Assembly (NCBI RefSeq): GCF_030013905.1
Contig: NZ_CP124862.1
Span: 2,731,051 to 2,795,050 of the forward strand
DNA: 64,000 nucleotides
Reading direction: 5' to 3'
Source of the DNA: Petroclostridium sp. X23
GTDB taxonomy: Bacteria; Bacillota; Clostridia; SK-Y3
Part shown: piece by piece, positions 17,023 to 26,541 of the stretch
Layout of the letters: each line of letters begins with the position of its first letter
Position numbering within the stretch: position 1 is the stretch's first letter
The notes under the pieces: model-generated
The model's input: the letters and a program-made list of their open reading frames with translations, nothing else
Told to the model about the DNA's origin: nothing
Databases searched by the model: none
Translations under genes and position numbers: made by a program

Positions 17023-18303
17023 ATGTCATTGATTCTGTTTGGTACGCTGCTTCTTCTTATGATTATCAATATCCCTATAGGTGTAGCATTAGGATTAGCT
17101 TCTTTTGCCGCACTTATCTTCGGCACCATGCCTACACCGCCTTTGGTGGTAGCACAGCGGATGTTTACAGCAGTTGATTCATTTCCATTCATGGCTATAC
17201 CCTTTTTCATGCTGGCAGGCGGCCTTATGGAAAGCGGCGGGATTTCCCGCAGGCTGATCAATTTTGCCAAAGCATGCGTCGGTTCTATTCCTGGAGGTTT
17301 AGGTATTATCACCGTTATTGCCAGCGCGTTTTTTGGAGCTATTTCAGGATCAAATCCTGCAACTGTTGCTGCTATCGGGGGCATTATGATTCCAGCCATG
17401 GTAAAGGCAGGATATCCAAAGCCTTTTGCCGCTGCTGTAGCTGCTGCCGGCGGAACATTGGGCGTTATTATCCCCCCCAGTATTCCAATGGTTACCTACG
17501 GCGTTATCGCCAATGTTTCTATCGGAACATTGTTCATGGCAGGATTTTTGCCAGGTATCATTATTGCTTTAAGCTTGATTTCGGTTATCTATTATTTTGC
17601 AATCAAAATGAACTTGCCAAAGTGTGATCCTACAAATATTAGGACATTTGTTTCAGCCTTCAAAGAAGCTATTCTCGCACTTGTAATGCCGGTAATTATT
17701 CTTGGTGGTATCTACGGAGGTGTGTTTACGCCAACAGAGGCTGCTGCCGTAGCCGTAGTGTACTCTTTTATAGTGAGCATATTCGTTTACAAAGAACTTA
17801 AAATCGGCGGATTGGGTCCTGTTATCGTCAAGGCGGGCCTCAGCACATCGGTAGTATTATTTGTTATAGCAACTTCGTCTTCTTTCTCATGGCTGGTTAC
17901 CAGCGCACAGATACCCACAAAAGTTACACAAGCCATGATGAGTATTTCGGATAGCAAATTCCTTATCATTCTTATGATCAATATCATGCTGTTATTTTTA
18001 GGCACATTCCTGGAGACTCAAGCTATTATCCTTCTGGTGGCTCCTATTCTATTGCCTCTTGCGATGCAACTGGGTATTGATCCCATCGTACTGGGACTAA
18101 TTATGATTATCAATACCTCAGTAGGAATGATCACTCCTCCAATGGCTGTCAATCTGTTTGTTGCTTGTGGTGTTGCAGATATAAGCATCGAACAAATTAG
18201 TCGAAGAATCATACCGTTTTTGATTGTGGAGCTGGTCATTGTCTTCATAATGTCTAATTTCCCTGAGATTATTATGTTTATACCTAGCCTGCTCGGAAAG
18301 TAA
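17023..18303 (+). CDS. dctM: TRAP transporter large permease DctM (acid-sugar operon)
   Basis: 426 residues with about 12 membrane segments, the full DctM length. Typical stretches are AIPFFMLAGGLMESGGISRRLI, GAISGSNPATVAAIGGIMIPAM, GVIIPPSIPMVTYG and the C-terminal half PILLPLAMQLGIDPIVLG and VGMITPPMAVNLFVACG. It forms the elevator-type translocating subunit with DctQ, driven by Na+. It starts 5 bases after dctQ, and a strong terminator at 18421 ends the operon. Confidence 0.95.
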   Translation: MSLILFGTLLLLMIINIPIGVALGLASFAALIFGTMPTPPLVVAQRMFTAVDSFPFMAIPFFMLAGGLMESGGISRRLINFAKACVGSIPGGLGIITVIASAFFGAISGSNPATVAAIGGIMIPAMVKAGYPKPFAAAVAAAGGTLGVIIPPSIPMVTYGVIANVSIGTLFMAGFLPGIIIALSLISVIYYFAIKMNLPKCDPTNIRTFVSAFKEAILALVMPVIILGGIYGGVFTPTEAAAVAVVYSFIVSIFVYKELKIGGLGPVIVKAGLSTSVVLFVIATSSSFSWLVTSAQIPTKVTQAMMSISDSKFLIILMINIMLLFLGTFLETQAIILLVAPILLPLAMQLGIDPIVLGLIMIINTSVGMITPPMAVNLFVACGVADISIEQISRRIIPFLIVELVIVFIMSNFPEIIMFIPSLLGK

Positions 18304-18420
18304 TTCCTGAAAATTTACATTTAACCGTGTTTATCAATTATAAACGTTTGTCATAGAGGCACTCATTGCAGGCGATGGAGCATTGCTCGGAACATTTAGA
18401 TCTTTTTCGCCAATAAAGAA

Positions 18421-18467
18421 GCTATCTCAAAATAGAATTCAATTCTATGCTTGAGATAGCCTTTTTT
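18421..18467. terminator. Terminator ending the acid-sugar operon
   Basis: Outer 10-bp stem GCTATCTCAA/TTGAGATAGC (18421-18430, 18451-18460) with a nested ATAGAATT/AATTCTAT stem, followed by CTTTTTTCG. The opposite strand has TTCTTTATTG after the stem, so it may also serve the convergent spermidine genes. Confidence 0.88.
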
Positions 18468-18470
18468 CGT

Positions 18471-18662
18471 TTATGGCTTAAACGCAAGTAGATCTTGCTG
18501 AGCCTGGTCTTTTATCTCTAGTAATACTTTTCTTACATCTTGAGGAATACTTTGATCTAAAAATCTTTCATACATCGAAATTGTATTTATTTGAAACTGA
18601 ACCGCTTCTTTACATGCTTGCTCTAAGGACTTATCAGGATAACCGGGATTTATAATCTTCAT
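18471..18662 (-). CDS. Hypothetical 63-aa helical protein overlapping the nspC end
   Basis: 63 residues; the start codon lies inside the last codons of nspC (29-base overlap, different frame), suggesting translational coupling. The sequence (for example EQACKEAVQFQINTISMYERF and VLLEIKDQAQQDLL) reads as two amphipathic helices and faintly recalls one half of a ferritin-like bundle. I cannot name a family. No strong ribosome site of its own is visible, and it could be a chance frame, but the terminator starts right after its stop. Confidence 0.5.
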   Translation of the reverse strand: MKIINPGYPDKSLEQACKEAVQFQINTISMYERFLDQSIPQDVRKVLLEIKDQAQQDLLAFKP

Positions 18663-19773
18663 AACCGAACTGTTTAATCACTTTAATTCCCTTTTTCTCA
18701 CTATAAAGTGCGATTGAAGGAAGGTTTACACCATTGAACATATTATTCTTAACCATTGTATAGTGTGCCATATCGCAAAAGACAAGCTTGTCCCCGGATT
18801 TTAAAGTCTGCTTAAAAGAATAATCGCCAATAATATCTCCCGCAAGACAGGTAAGTCCGCCTAACCTGTAAGTATACTTATATTCATCCGGCTTTCCTGC
18901 ATCAATAATATTCGGCCTGTAGGGCATTTCCAATACATCAGGCATATGGCACGCAGCGGAAGTATCCAGAATCGCGTTTTTCATGCCATTATCAACTATA
19001 TCCAGAACTGTCGCAACCAGGTATCCTGTATTCAGCGCAATCGCTTCTCCCGGTTCCAGGTATATATCAATGGAGTACTTTTCCTTGAAATATAAAATGG
19101 AACGTACAAGGGCTTCTATATCATAATCAGGCCGGGTAATATGATGTCCGCCGCCTAAATTAAGCCACTTCATCTTTTTAATAAATTCTCCGAATTTTTC
19201 GTCAACCACTTTGACAGTACGTTCAAGGGTATCTGAATTCTGCTCGCACATTGTATGGAAATGAAGTCCGTCAATCCCACCAAGTTCTTCAGGTCTGAAA
19301 TTAGGCAAAGTTACTCCCAACCTTGAATACTTATAACATGGATTATAAATCGGCGTCTCTATTTCAGAATACTCGGGATTGATCCGGATCCCGCATTCTA
19401 TCTTTTTTGAATGTACATTCTTTACTTTATCTTTAAACCTATTCCATTGGTCAAAAGAATTAAAGACAATATGGTCACAATATTTTAGGATTTCATCAAA
19501 TTCTTCTTCAATATAAGCCGGCGCATAAATATGAACTTCTTTTCCCATTTCTTCATATCCAAGTATAGCTTCAAATAACGAGCTGGATGTCACACCTTTT
19601 AGATATTTCCCTATTAAAGGATATACCGAAAACATGGAAAATCCTTTTTGAGCAAGCAGAATGTTGCATCCTGTACGTTCCTGTACAGAATGCAGTATTT
19701 CAAGATTCTTTTTAAGCAGCCTTTCATCAACAATATAGCATGGTGACGGCAGCGCACTGAAATCAATATTCAT
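18634..19773 (-). CDS. nspC: Carboxynorspermidine decarboxylase
   Basis: 379 residues, a PLP-dependent fold-III (alanine racemase-type) decarboxylase. It opens FSALPSPCYIVDERLLKKNLEIL; the PLP Lys lies in LAQKGFSMFSVYP near 43. HFHTMCEQ, LNLGGGHHITRPDY and the dimer-site CDMAHYTMVK complete the NspC signature. It removes CO2 from carboxynorspermidine or carboxyspermidine to give the polyamine. It begins 2 bases after the carboxynorspermidine dehydrogenase gene, which makes its substrate. Confidence 0.94.
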   Translation of the reverse strand: MNIDFSALPSPCYIVDERLLKKNLEILHSVQERTGCNILLAQKGFSMFSVYPLIGKYLKGVTSSSLFEAILGYEEMGKEVHIYAPAYIEEEFDEILKYCDHIVFNSFDQWNRFKDKVKNVHSKKIECGIRINPEYSEIETPIYNPCYKYSRLGVTLPNFRPEELGGIDGLHFHTMCEQNSDTLERTVKVVDEKFGEFIKKMKWLNLGGGHHITRPDYDIEALVRSILYFKEKYSIDIYLEPGEAIALNTGYLVATVLDIVDNGMKNAILDTSAACHMPDVLEMPYRPNIIDAGKPDEYKYTYRLGGLTCLAGDIIGDYSFKQTLKSGDKLVFCDMAHYTMVKNNMFNGVNLPSIALYSEKKGIKVIKQFGYEDYKSRLS

Positions 19774-19775
19774 AA

Positions 19776-20981
19776 CTATACCTCATCTACCAAAGTTGGA
19801 GAAAAGTCTTCTTTCCACGGCAGTCCGTATTTATTTAAAGCTTCCATAAACGGATCTGGATTAAATTCTTCCACATTATAAACCCCTGGCTTTTTCCAGA
19901 TTCCTTTTAAGATCAACATCGCACCGATCATTGCAGGGACGCCTGTCGTATAGGAAATAGCTTGCGAGCCAACTTCCGCGTAACACTCTTCATGGACACA
20001 AACATTATAAACATAATAGGTTCTTGGTTTTCCGTCTTTTACGCCTTGAATGATACAACCTATATTTGTCTTTCCTTTTGTTCTCGGACCAAGAGAAGCA
20101 GGGTCAGGAAGAACAGCTTTCAAAAATTGCAGAGGAATCACTTCATGGCCTTCATACATAATAGGTTCAATAGAGGTCATCCCAACATTTTGCAACACGC
20201 GCAAATGATTGAGATAATTCTGGGAAAAAGTCATCCAGAATCTTATGCGTTTGATCCCTTTGATATTCACAGCCAGTGATTCCAATTCTTCATGATACAA
20301 AAGATACATATCCTTAGGGCCGATTTCCGGAAAATCATATACTTCCTTTACAGAAAGCGGGTCGGTCTCTACCCATTGACCATTCTCAAAGTACCTGCCT
20401 TTTGCAGTTATTTCGCGAATATTAATTTCCGGATTGAAATTTGTCGCGAAGGGATACCCATGATCCCCTGCATTCGCATCCAGAATATCGATATAATGAA
20501 TTTCATCAAAGTAATGTTTCTGGGCATACGCACAAAAAACACCGGTAACACCAGGATCAAAGCCGCTTCCCAAAAGGGCGGTTATCCCTGCCTTTTCAAA
20601 TTTCTCTCTATACGCCCACTGCCATTTGTACTCAAATTTTGGCGTATCGGGCGGCTCATAGTTAGCTGTGTCAACATAATGAACACCTGTGGCAAGGCAA
20701 GCATCCATAATGGTTAAATCCTGATACGGAAGCGCAACATTAATTACAATATCCGGTCCAAAGCTCTTTATCAAGTCAATGACCATCTCGGTATTGTCTG
20801 CATCCACATAGGCAGTATGTACTTTTGTAGCGCATTCACCTAATTTATTCTTTATAGCTTCGCACTTTTCTACCGTTCTGCTGGCTATACAGATTTCTTC
20901 AAAAACTTCAGGGTTTTGGCAGCATTTGTGAATCACAACATTCGCAACGCCACCAGCACCGATAATCAACGCTTTTCCCAC
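19776..20981 (-). CDS. Carboxy(nor)spermidine dehydrogenase (saccharopine dehydrogenase family)
   Basis: 401 residues. Rossmann motif KALIIGAGGVANVVIHKC at the N-terminus, then the saccharopine-dehydrogenase C-terminal fold (NVALPYQDLTIMDACLATGVHYVDTANYE, LLGSGFDPGVTGVFCAYA). CANSDH condenses aspartate semialdehyde with putrescine or diaminopropane using NADPH; NspC then decarboxylates the product, giving spermidine or norspermidine without S-adenosylmethionine. The start is GTG 20981, 8 bases after GGAGG; the longer reading from TTG 20996 overlaps that ribosome site and is rejected. Confidence 0.93.
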   Translation of the reverse strand: MGKALIIGAGGVANVVIHKCCQNPEVFEEICIASRTVEKCEAIKNKLGECATKVHTAYVDADNTEMVIDLIKSFGPDIVINVALPYQDLTIMDACLATGVHYVDTANYEPPDTPKFEYKWQWAYREKFEKAGITALLGSGFDPGVTGVFCAYAQKHYFDEIHYIDILDANAGDHGYPFATNFNPEINIREITAKGRYFENGQWVETDPLSVKEVYDFPEIGPKDMYLLYHEELESLAVNIKGIKRIRFWMTFSQNYLNHLRVLQNVGMTSIEPIMYEGHEVIPLQFLKAVLPDPASLGPRTKGKTNIGCIIQGVKDGKPRTYYVYNVCVHEECYAEVGSQAISYTTGVPAMIGAMLILKGIWKKPGVYNVEEFNPDPFMEALNKYGLPWKEDFSPTLVDEV

Positions 20982-21088
20982 ATTAATAACCTCCAAATAG
21001 CTTTGTTGTCTTACTCACGATGATTATATAGAAAATATTTTTAAAAATCAAGGCCAATATTGTAAACAAATAAGTTTTTTGCCATACC

Positions 21089-22693
21089 TTACGATATTGA
21101 AGGCGGTATATCTACAAACTTTACTTCCTTGTTTTTATCTGTAATCCTATTTAATGACCATTCATCTCTAAATAACACTACCGGTCTATGGTGCTGGTCT
21201 TCTATCAATATCGCGCTATCGGTGTAACCTAACATTTCTTTATCAAATTTATTAGGTATTACCCACCGTGCAAAATTATATGGAAGCTTCTGTATTCGTA
21301 TATCTACCCCATATTCATTTTTCAGCCGGTATTCCAGCACTTCAAACTGAAGTATTCCTACAACACCGATAATTAAATCCTCAACCCCTATATTGAGCTG
21401 CTTGAAAATTTGAATGGCCCCTTCTTCCGAAATCTGATATATTCCCTTCACAAATTGTTTTCGCTTCATCGCATCTTTAATGGATACAAGGGCAAAATGC
21501 TCCGCAGGAAACATAGGAATCCCTTCATACTTATATGCTTGTTTTCCCTCACACAAGGTATCTCCTATATTAAATATCCCCGGATCAAAAAGCCCGATAA
21601 TATCTCCCGCATAAGCCTCTTCTACGATAGTCCGATCCTGTGCCAAAAACTGCTGCGGCTGTGTAAGCCGTATATTTTTATTCAAGCGGACATGGTTTAC
21701 TTCCATCCCCTTATTAAACTTACCTGAACAAATTCGTATGAAGGCAATTCGGTCCCTGTGAGTCGGATTCATATTTGCTTGAATTTTGAATACAAATCCT
21801 GAGAATAATTCACTTTCAGGATTCACCGCCCCGACTGTAGATTCACGTGATGTAGGTGAGGGAGCCAAATTTAAAAATTCTTCAAGAAATGGCTGTACAC
21901 CAAAATTACTCATTGCACTACCAAAAAACAGCGGCGTCAATTCTCCCTTCTTCACTTTCTCCAGATCAAAATCATCACCCGCAATATCCAGTAATGCAAT
22001 ATCTTCGCATAGCTGCTCATACAACTGCACTCCTAATATATCCTTAAATCTTTCATCTTCAACCTCACCGATATTGGATTCCACTACTTTTTGACCATGC
22101 CCGCCACTTTGAAAAAGTTCGATCTGGGACAGTTTTCGGTTATAGACTCCTTTGAAATTTCCTTCTACTCCGATAGGCCAGTTCATCGGATAAGAACGAA
22201 TCCCCAGAGTTGCCTCTATCTCATCCATGAGCTCGAATGGATTTTTGCAGTACCTGTCCAATTTATTGACAAAAGTAAAGATGGGGATGCCTCTCATCCG
22301 ACATACGTGAAAGAGTTTTTTCGTCTGCTCCTCTACCCCTTTCGCCCCATCAATCAGCATCACTGCGCTGTCGGCCGCCACTAATGTTCTATAGGTATCC
22401 TCGCTGAAATCCTGATGCCCCGGTGTATCCAGGATATTAATGCGGCAATCATTATAGTCAAACTGCATCACACTGGAAGTGACCGAAATTCCTCTCTGTT
22501 TTTCAATCTCCATCCAATCGGAGACAGCGTACTTTTGCGTTTTTCTGCCTTTTACCGTTCCTGCTAACCGTATTGCTCCACCATAGAGCAGCAGTTTTTC
22601 TGTTAAAGTTGTTTTCCCTGCATCGGGATGAGAAATAATCGCAAAGGTCTTTCTTCTTCTTACTTGATTTTCTAATTCGTTTATCTTCGACAT
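21089..22693 (-). CDS. prfC: Peptide chain release factor 3
   Basis: 534 residues, a translational GTPase. G1 SHPDAGKTTLTEKLL near 20, G2 QRGISVTSS, G3 DTPGHQDFSEDTYR, G4 NKLDR, then domain II and the RF3-specific C-terminal domain (LQFEVLEYRLKNEYGVDI). It removes RF1 or RF2 from the ribosome after peptide release. Length and motif order are normal. ATG 22693 follows AAAGGTAGAGTGTAA. The gene stands alone between the polyamine genes and a membrane-protein pair. Confidence 0.95.
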   Translation of the reverse strand: MSKINELENQVRRRKTFAIISHPDAGKTTLTEKLLLYGGAIRLAGTVKGRKTQKYAVSDWMEIEKQRGISVTSSVMQFDYNDCRINILDTPGHQDFSEDTYRTLVAADSAVMLIDGAKGVEEQTKKLFHVCRMRGIPIFTFVNKLDRYCKNPFELMDEIEATLGIRSYPMNWPIGVEGNFKGVYNRKLSQIELFQSGGHGQKVVESNIGEVEDERFKDILGVQLYEQLCEDIALLDIAGDDFDLEKVKKGELTPLFFGSAMSNFGVQPFLEEFLNLAPSPTSRESTVGAVNPESELFSGFVFKIQANMNPTHRDRIAFIRICSGKFNKGMEVNHVRLNKNIRLTQPQQFLAQDRTIVEEAYAGDIIGLFDPGIFNIGDTLCEGKQAYKYEGIPMFPAEHFALVSIKDAMKRKQFVKGIYQISEEGAIQIFKQLNIGVEDLIIGVVGILQFEVLEYRLKNEYGVDIRIQKLPYNFARWVIPNKFDKEMLGYTDSAILIEDQHHRPVVLFRDEWSLNRITDKNKEVKFVDIPPSIS

Positions 22694-23052
22694 TTACACT
22701 CTACCTTTTCATCAATATAACTTCTAGCTTATAACCTATTATTTTTGATTATGCACATTTAAGTTTTTATGAGATCTTTTTTCAATAATACTTCTCTTCA
22801 TTCATAATACATCCTCATAAACGCCAGCAGTTATTAGCTAGTACTATTCTAATATATAATAAGCATTTTTTCAATTTTCTTTACAGCAAATTTCTAATAG
22901 TATATGTATATCTGGATTTTGAATCATTGAACTTTAGTAGTATAGACTTTTATAAAAAGGCAATAATAAGTAAGTAATATTTTTACAGATAGATAGGGAT
23001 AAATTACTATTTTTTTAACAGAAAGCTTTTCTTCAATTATCTTTTCATTCTT
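22694..23052. other. AT-rich intergenic region upstream of prfC
   Basis: 358 bases separating prfC from the lipoprotein gene behind it on the same strand. It should contain the prfC promoter and the end of the lipoprotein transcript. I found no ORF with a ribosome site, no strong hairpin and no repeat. Confidence 0.4.
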
Positions 23053-23649
23053 CTATTTCTCAGCTTTAGTTTCTTTCTCAGTAGTATATTCAGACATATA
23101 AAAATTCACAATCTCAGAAAGCATTTCCGGCTGGAAATAATCACGATTGATGAGCTTTAATTGATTCCTGCTTGTTTGTGCAATAAATAATTGCTCTTTA
23201 TAAGGATTTCCATATTGGTCAATAAAATAATAATCGGCAGATAAACTGATCTTTTCAACTTTAGGAAAAGTATCATAAATAGTATAATACAAAAATAAAG
23301 TATTTTCCCAAATAATTTTTTCCATAGATTTATTGGTATTCGAAATATTTTCCATATCTTTAATAAGAAAGCTGACTTTTATTTTATTTTTTTCAATATT
23401 TGCATCTTTTACAATATCTAAATCATTTAAGGACTTAAGTCCATTATCCAGTTTATAGGAATCAAGAAGATCTCTTCTTTTTTGAACTTCTACATGTTTC
23501 ATATCATATGCTTCTTTAGGAAGTTCCTTTCTTCCTTCTTTACTGTCTATTTTCCGATGCTGTTCAGATGCAATATACAATCCACATCCGCTTAAATTAG
23601 AAACAATAAATAGCATGGAAAAGATGAATATCCCTATCTTTTTATACAT
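23053..23649 (-). CDS. Hypothetical lipoprotein, 198 aa
   Basis: 198 residues with a lipoprotein signal peptide (MYKKIGIFIFSMLFIVSNLSGC; Cys at about residue 22). The mature part is hydrophilic and Lys-rich, with repeated KxSFLIKDMEN-like alternating strands, and may form an alpha/beta domain; it matches no family I know. It is the second gene of a pair with the membrane protein that starts at 24963, 30 bases away, so the two probably act together at the cell surface. Confidence 0.75.
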   Translation of the reverse strand: MYKKIGIFIFSMLFIVSNLSGCGLYIASEQHRKIDSKEGRKELPKEAYDMKHVEVQKRRDLLDSYKLDNGLKSLNDLDIVKDANIEKNKIKVSFLIKDMENISNTNKSMEKIIWENTLFLYYTIYDTFPKVEKISLSADYYFIDQYGNPYKEQLFIAQTSRNQLKLINRDYFQPEMLSEIVNFYMSEYTTEKETKAEK

Positions 23650-23679
23650 ACATCTATCAAAGCTCCTTACATTACTATT

Positions 23680-24963
23680 TTAAGAAACGAGCGCCTGGAG
23701 GGCCTCTTGTTCTATTTCTCCTACAAAGACAATATTTTTTTCGGAAAACATTCTTTTTATATAATCATATTGATCTTTGTTCACGGTCTTTACCAGTATT
23801 AATACTTGCCCATCCACAGGATTACTTCCTTTAATGGGGTCCCGATTAAGCTTTGCTCTTACCCAGCCTACAGCATATCGATCAATAATATAGCCTAAAA
23901 TCCCGCCTAGCACAAAGCCTGTCAGCCCAATGGCAACCGGCCCTCCTGGAATAAGGGGCCCTCCCCACATAGTACCAAATAACATAAGAACTATAGCTCC
24001 GCACATGGCACCGTTAAAATTGCTAATGCCATCCGACTTACAAATACTATCTCCGATTTCTTTCTTTGCATTATTTAGCCGGTCTAAAAAAATAATTTCA
24101 TATTTATTCAGACCGTGAGTTTTTAGAGAATTAACAATAAGTTCCAGGTTGGTACCTTGTTTAGATGTTCCTAATAGATACATAGGGTAACTCCTTTCTT
24201 CACTAACAACATGAAAACCTTTCTTTTTTCCAAAATGATAGCGTTGTTCTTCTACAAGTAATTTATTGATTTCCACGGCGGATACATAACTATCCCATAT
24301 ACAAAACACAAAGATAGATGGAAAAAAAAGCAGCCATTGCCAATTTATGCTTTGTAAGTAAATCTCTTTCCCTGAAATAAACTTAGAAATCAAATGGTTT
24401 ATTTGCGCATAATAATTAACCGTCATCACCCATCCTACCAAGATAAACCCTTTGATAAACTGACCATTATAGATCTGCCCTGCGCCACCCATTACAGCAG
24501 AAAAAAAGGCAGCAAGTAAAGGATTACCCTGGTCTAGCTTAGTGATAGAAAGCGGCGATATACTCATCCTCTTAAAAAATCTCTTTTCTTGTGCTTCTTC
24601 CAACTCACATATTCCATTCATCTCTATGGTCAATCGCCATACATCATATAGGGCAAAAACCCAAATACCTGCATAAAACAAAGACCAACGTTCATTTAGA
24701 ACGTGATTGGCCTTTTCAAAGTTTCCAGTAAAAGTATAGAAAATTGCCAGGTTAAGGTGCCCTTCCAGATTGATAAGGATTTCCCCTATCATGAACATCA
24801 GTCCTCTTATATAGGCACCCAAATGCATATGCCCAAACCCAGGCAGGGCAGCAGACCACCAAAGTGCAGTCCAAGGGTGGGAGCGATGTATATAATTGAT
24901 TCCAAATGGTGTAATATCCATCTTAATATATCGTACATCTTCCTTTTTTACCGGCGACAGCAT
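23680..24963 (-). CDS. Uncharacterised multi-span membrane protein, 427 aa, with duplicated N-terminal half
   Basis: The N-terminal 250 residues hold two copies of a module with the pattern HPWTALWWSAALPGFGHMHLGAYIRGLMF and NPLLAAFFSAVMGGAGQIYNGQFIKGFIL, each followed by more helices and an aromatic IWVFALYDVW/IFVFCIWDSY helix. This looks like an internal duplication of a TM2/DUF5683-like unit. The C-terminal part (about 255-427) has a Gly-rich hairpin (MWGGPLIPGGPVAIGLTGFVLGGILGYIID) flanked by soluble stretches, like general-stress glycine-zipper proteins. Function is unknown. It is co-transcribed with the lipoprotein gene downstream. The ribosome site before ATG 24963 is weak; MDITPFG, 14 codons later, is an alternative start. 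Confidence 0.75.
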   Translation of the reverse strand: MLSPVKKEDVRYIKMDITPFGINYIHRSHPWTALWWSAALPGFGHMHLGAYIRGLMFMIGEILINLEGHLNLAIFYTFTGNFEKANHVLNERWSLFYAGIWVFALYDVWRLTIEMNGICELEEAQEKRFFKRMSISPLSITKLDQGNPLLAAFFSAVMGGAGQIYNGQFIKGFILVGWVMTVNYYAQINHLISKFISGKEIYLQSINWQWLLFFPSIFVFCIWDSYVSAVEINKLLVEEQRYHFGKKKGFHVVSEERSYPMYLLGTSKQGTNLELIVNSLKTHGLNKYEIIFLDRLNNAKKEIGDSICKSDGISNFNGAMCGAIVLMLFGTMWGGPLIPGGPVAIGLTGFVLGGILGYIIDRYAVGWVRAKLNRDPIKGSNPVDGQVLILVKTVNKDQYDYIKRMFSEKNIVFVGEIEQEALQALVS

Positions 24964-25019
24964 AGCTGGTTACTCTCTCTTTCCTAGCTTATCATTAATA
25001 TGAAAACTTATTTTTATAA

Positions 25020-26541
25020 CTATAGTTTTGCACTTTTTAAATTACATGCATCAATTACCAGCATAAAAGCACAATAAAATAGGAATATAGATATTGCAGG
25101 GCACCGGCCCAATCCCTTAAAAAGGAGCGATTCTGCAATGACTATCTACATTCCTATGGAAATAATCCAGTTACTATTATTTCCAAAAGAATGCTTTAAA
25201 TGCATAAAAACTTATAATTATTTTATTTGCTATATATGGTGCCTACTTGTGGTTCCAGGCAAGAAAACTACCAGAAAGCTGTATCGGCATTGCTTTTTCT
25301 TTCGTAAAGACGTATCTAGTTGGTGTAGGTTCTTTACGGAGTATAAATGGGATTATACAGAAGTTATAAGAAAAATGTTTTTGCTGCTTCTGAACTTGTT
25401 CCCAAATGAACTCATGGTACATGGTAAGATTCAAGCCTGCTTTGATACTACTTTGAATGCAAAAGATTCTAAGAAAGTAATCGGCATTCAAAAATGGGAT
25501 AACCACAGCGGTAATGCTGATGCTGGTGAATATATTATAGGACATCACTGGGGAGTACTTGGTATTACAGGCTTTTTCAAAAACCAATATATTAGCTTCC
25601 TTATTTCCTTTAAACTCGTTACAGGAAAGCTTGCAAAGAGCCAATGGAAATGTAATCAATCAGGCCAAGCAGAACCATTAAAAATCTGGGATGTTGCACA
25701 TGCTCAAATACTCCAGTTAAATCAATGGGTATTACAAAGCGGTCATAAACTACGTACCGTAGAAGATGCATACTTTGCAAACAAACCTTTTATTCAGCCA
25801 TTGCTTGACCAAGGCATTGATGTTGTTACTAAATTAAGAGCTGATGCTGTAGCACGTTTAGACCCTGAACCGCAATCGCAGAAAAAAAGGGGTCGTAAGC
25901 CCAAATATGGCAAACAAATTAAAGTTCGTGAACTTTGGAATCTTACCGAACATGAAATTGTTACTGTACAGCTTTACGGCAAAATTCAAACTATAGAAAT
26001 TGCTGTAGCCGATGTTTGCATGCTCAAGTTATCCAAAAAGGTTCGTACGGTAGTGCTCCATACTAATAAAGGTAAGCTAATGGCATTAATCAGTACAGAT
26101 ACAACCCTCACTGCTGCCCAGATTATTGAAATATACGGTTCCCGTTTTTCAATAGAATTGGCAATACGCGATGTTAAGCAGTATCTCGGTTTTGGAGAAT
26201 ACCAACACCACAGCTTATTACCTGTATTACGATTTTTACACACTGTTGGTATCGCCTATAATATTGGTAAAATTGTACTTATAAAGTATGGCAAGTGCAA
26301 ATGGTTAAATATTACTTCCGATACAGGGGATACCCCTTGGGTATCAGAGTTAAGTTTTTCCAAGCTACGGTATTGTTTGAGAAAGTATGCCTTGGGAAAA
26401 CTTGTATTCGCTGATTCCGCACCAGAAGCGGAACAGCATGAAATTGTCTTGGATAAAGATGCTATCGTGGACTTCGTTGCATAATGCACAGTGGGTTTTT
26501 ATGGTAACACATTTACCCAAGAGTTTTCTGCAAAACTATAG
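25020..26541 (+). mobile_element. Insertion sequence of the IS4 superfamily (1522 bp)
   Basis: Terminal inverted repeats of 13 bases, CTATAGTTTTGCA at 25020-25032 and its complement at 26529-26541, flank one transposase gene. TTTATAA occurs directly outside both ends (25013-25019 and 26542-26548), which fits a 7-bp target-site duplication. Intact ends and an uninterrupted transposase suggest a recent insertion. The assignment to the IS4 superfamily rests on the transposase motif; the exact ISfinder family is not settled. Confidence 0.82.
25138..26484 (+). CDS. IS4-superfamily DDE transposase
   Basis: 448 residues with an RNase-H-like DDE core. The first Asp is in IQACFDTTLNAKD near 103, the second in TVEDAYFANKPF near 206, and the catalytic Glu in YGSRFSIELAIRDVKQYLGFGE near 335. 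That last segment fits the IS4 signature Y-x2-R-x3-E-x6-K exactly. A basic linker (QKKRGRKPKYGKQIKVR) sits between the second and third catalytic residues. ATG 25138 follows AAAAAGGAGCGATTCTGCA. It is intact and therefore possibly active. Confidence 0.92.
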   Translation: MTIYIPMEIIQLLLFPKECFKCIKTYNYFICYIWCLLVVPGKKTTRKLYRHCFFFRKDVSSWCRFFTEYKWDYTEVIRKMFLLLLNLFPNELMVHGKIQACFDTTLNAKDSKKVIGIQKWDNHSGNADAGEYIIGHHWGVLGITGFFKNQYISFLISFKLVTGKLAKSQWKCNQSGQAEPLKIWDVAHAQILQLNQWVLQSGHKLRTVEDAYFANKPFIQPLLDQGIDVVTKLRADAVARLDPEPQSQKKRGRKPKYGKQIKVRELWNLTEHEIVTVQLYGKIQTIEIAVADVCMLKLSKKVRTVVLHTNKGKLMALISTDTTLTAAQIIEIYGSRFSIELAIRDVKQYLGFGEYQHHSLLPVLRFLHTVGIAYNIGKIVLIKYGKCKWLNITSDTGDTPWVSELSFSKLRYCLRKYALGKLVFADSAPEAEQHEIVLDKDAIVDFVA

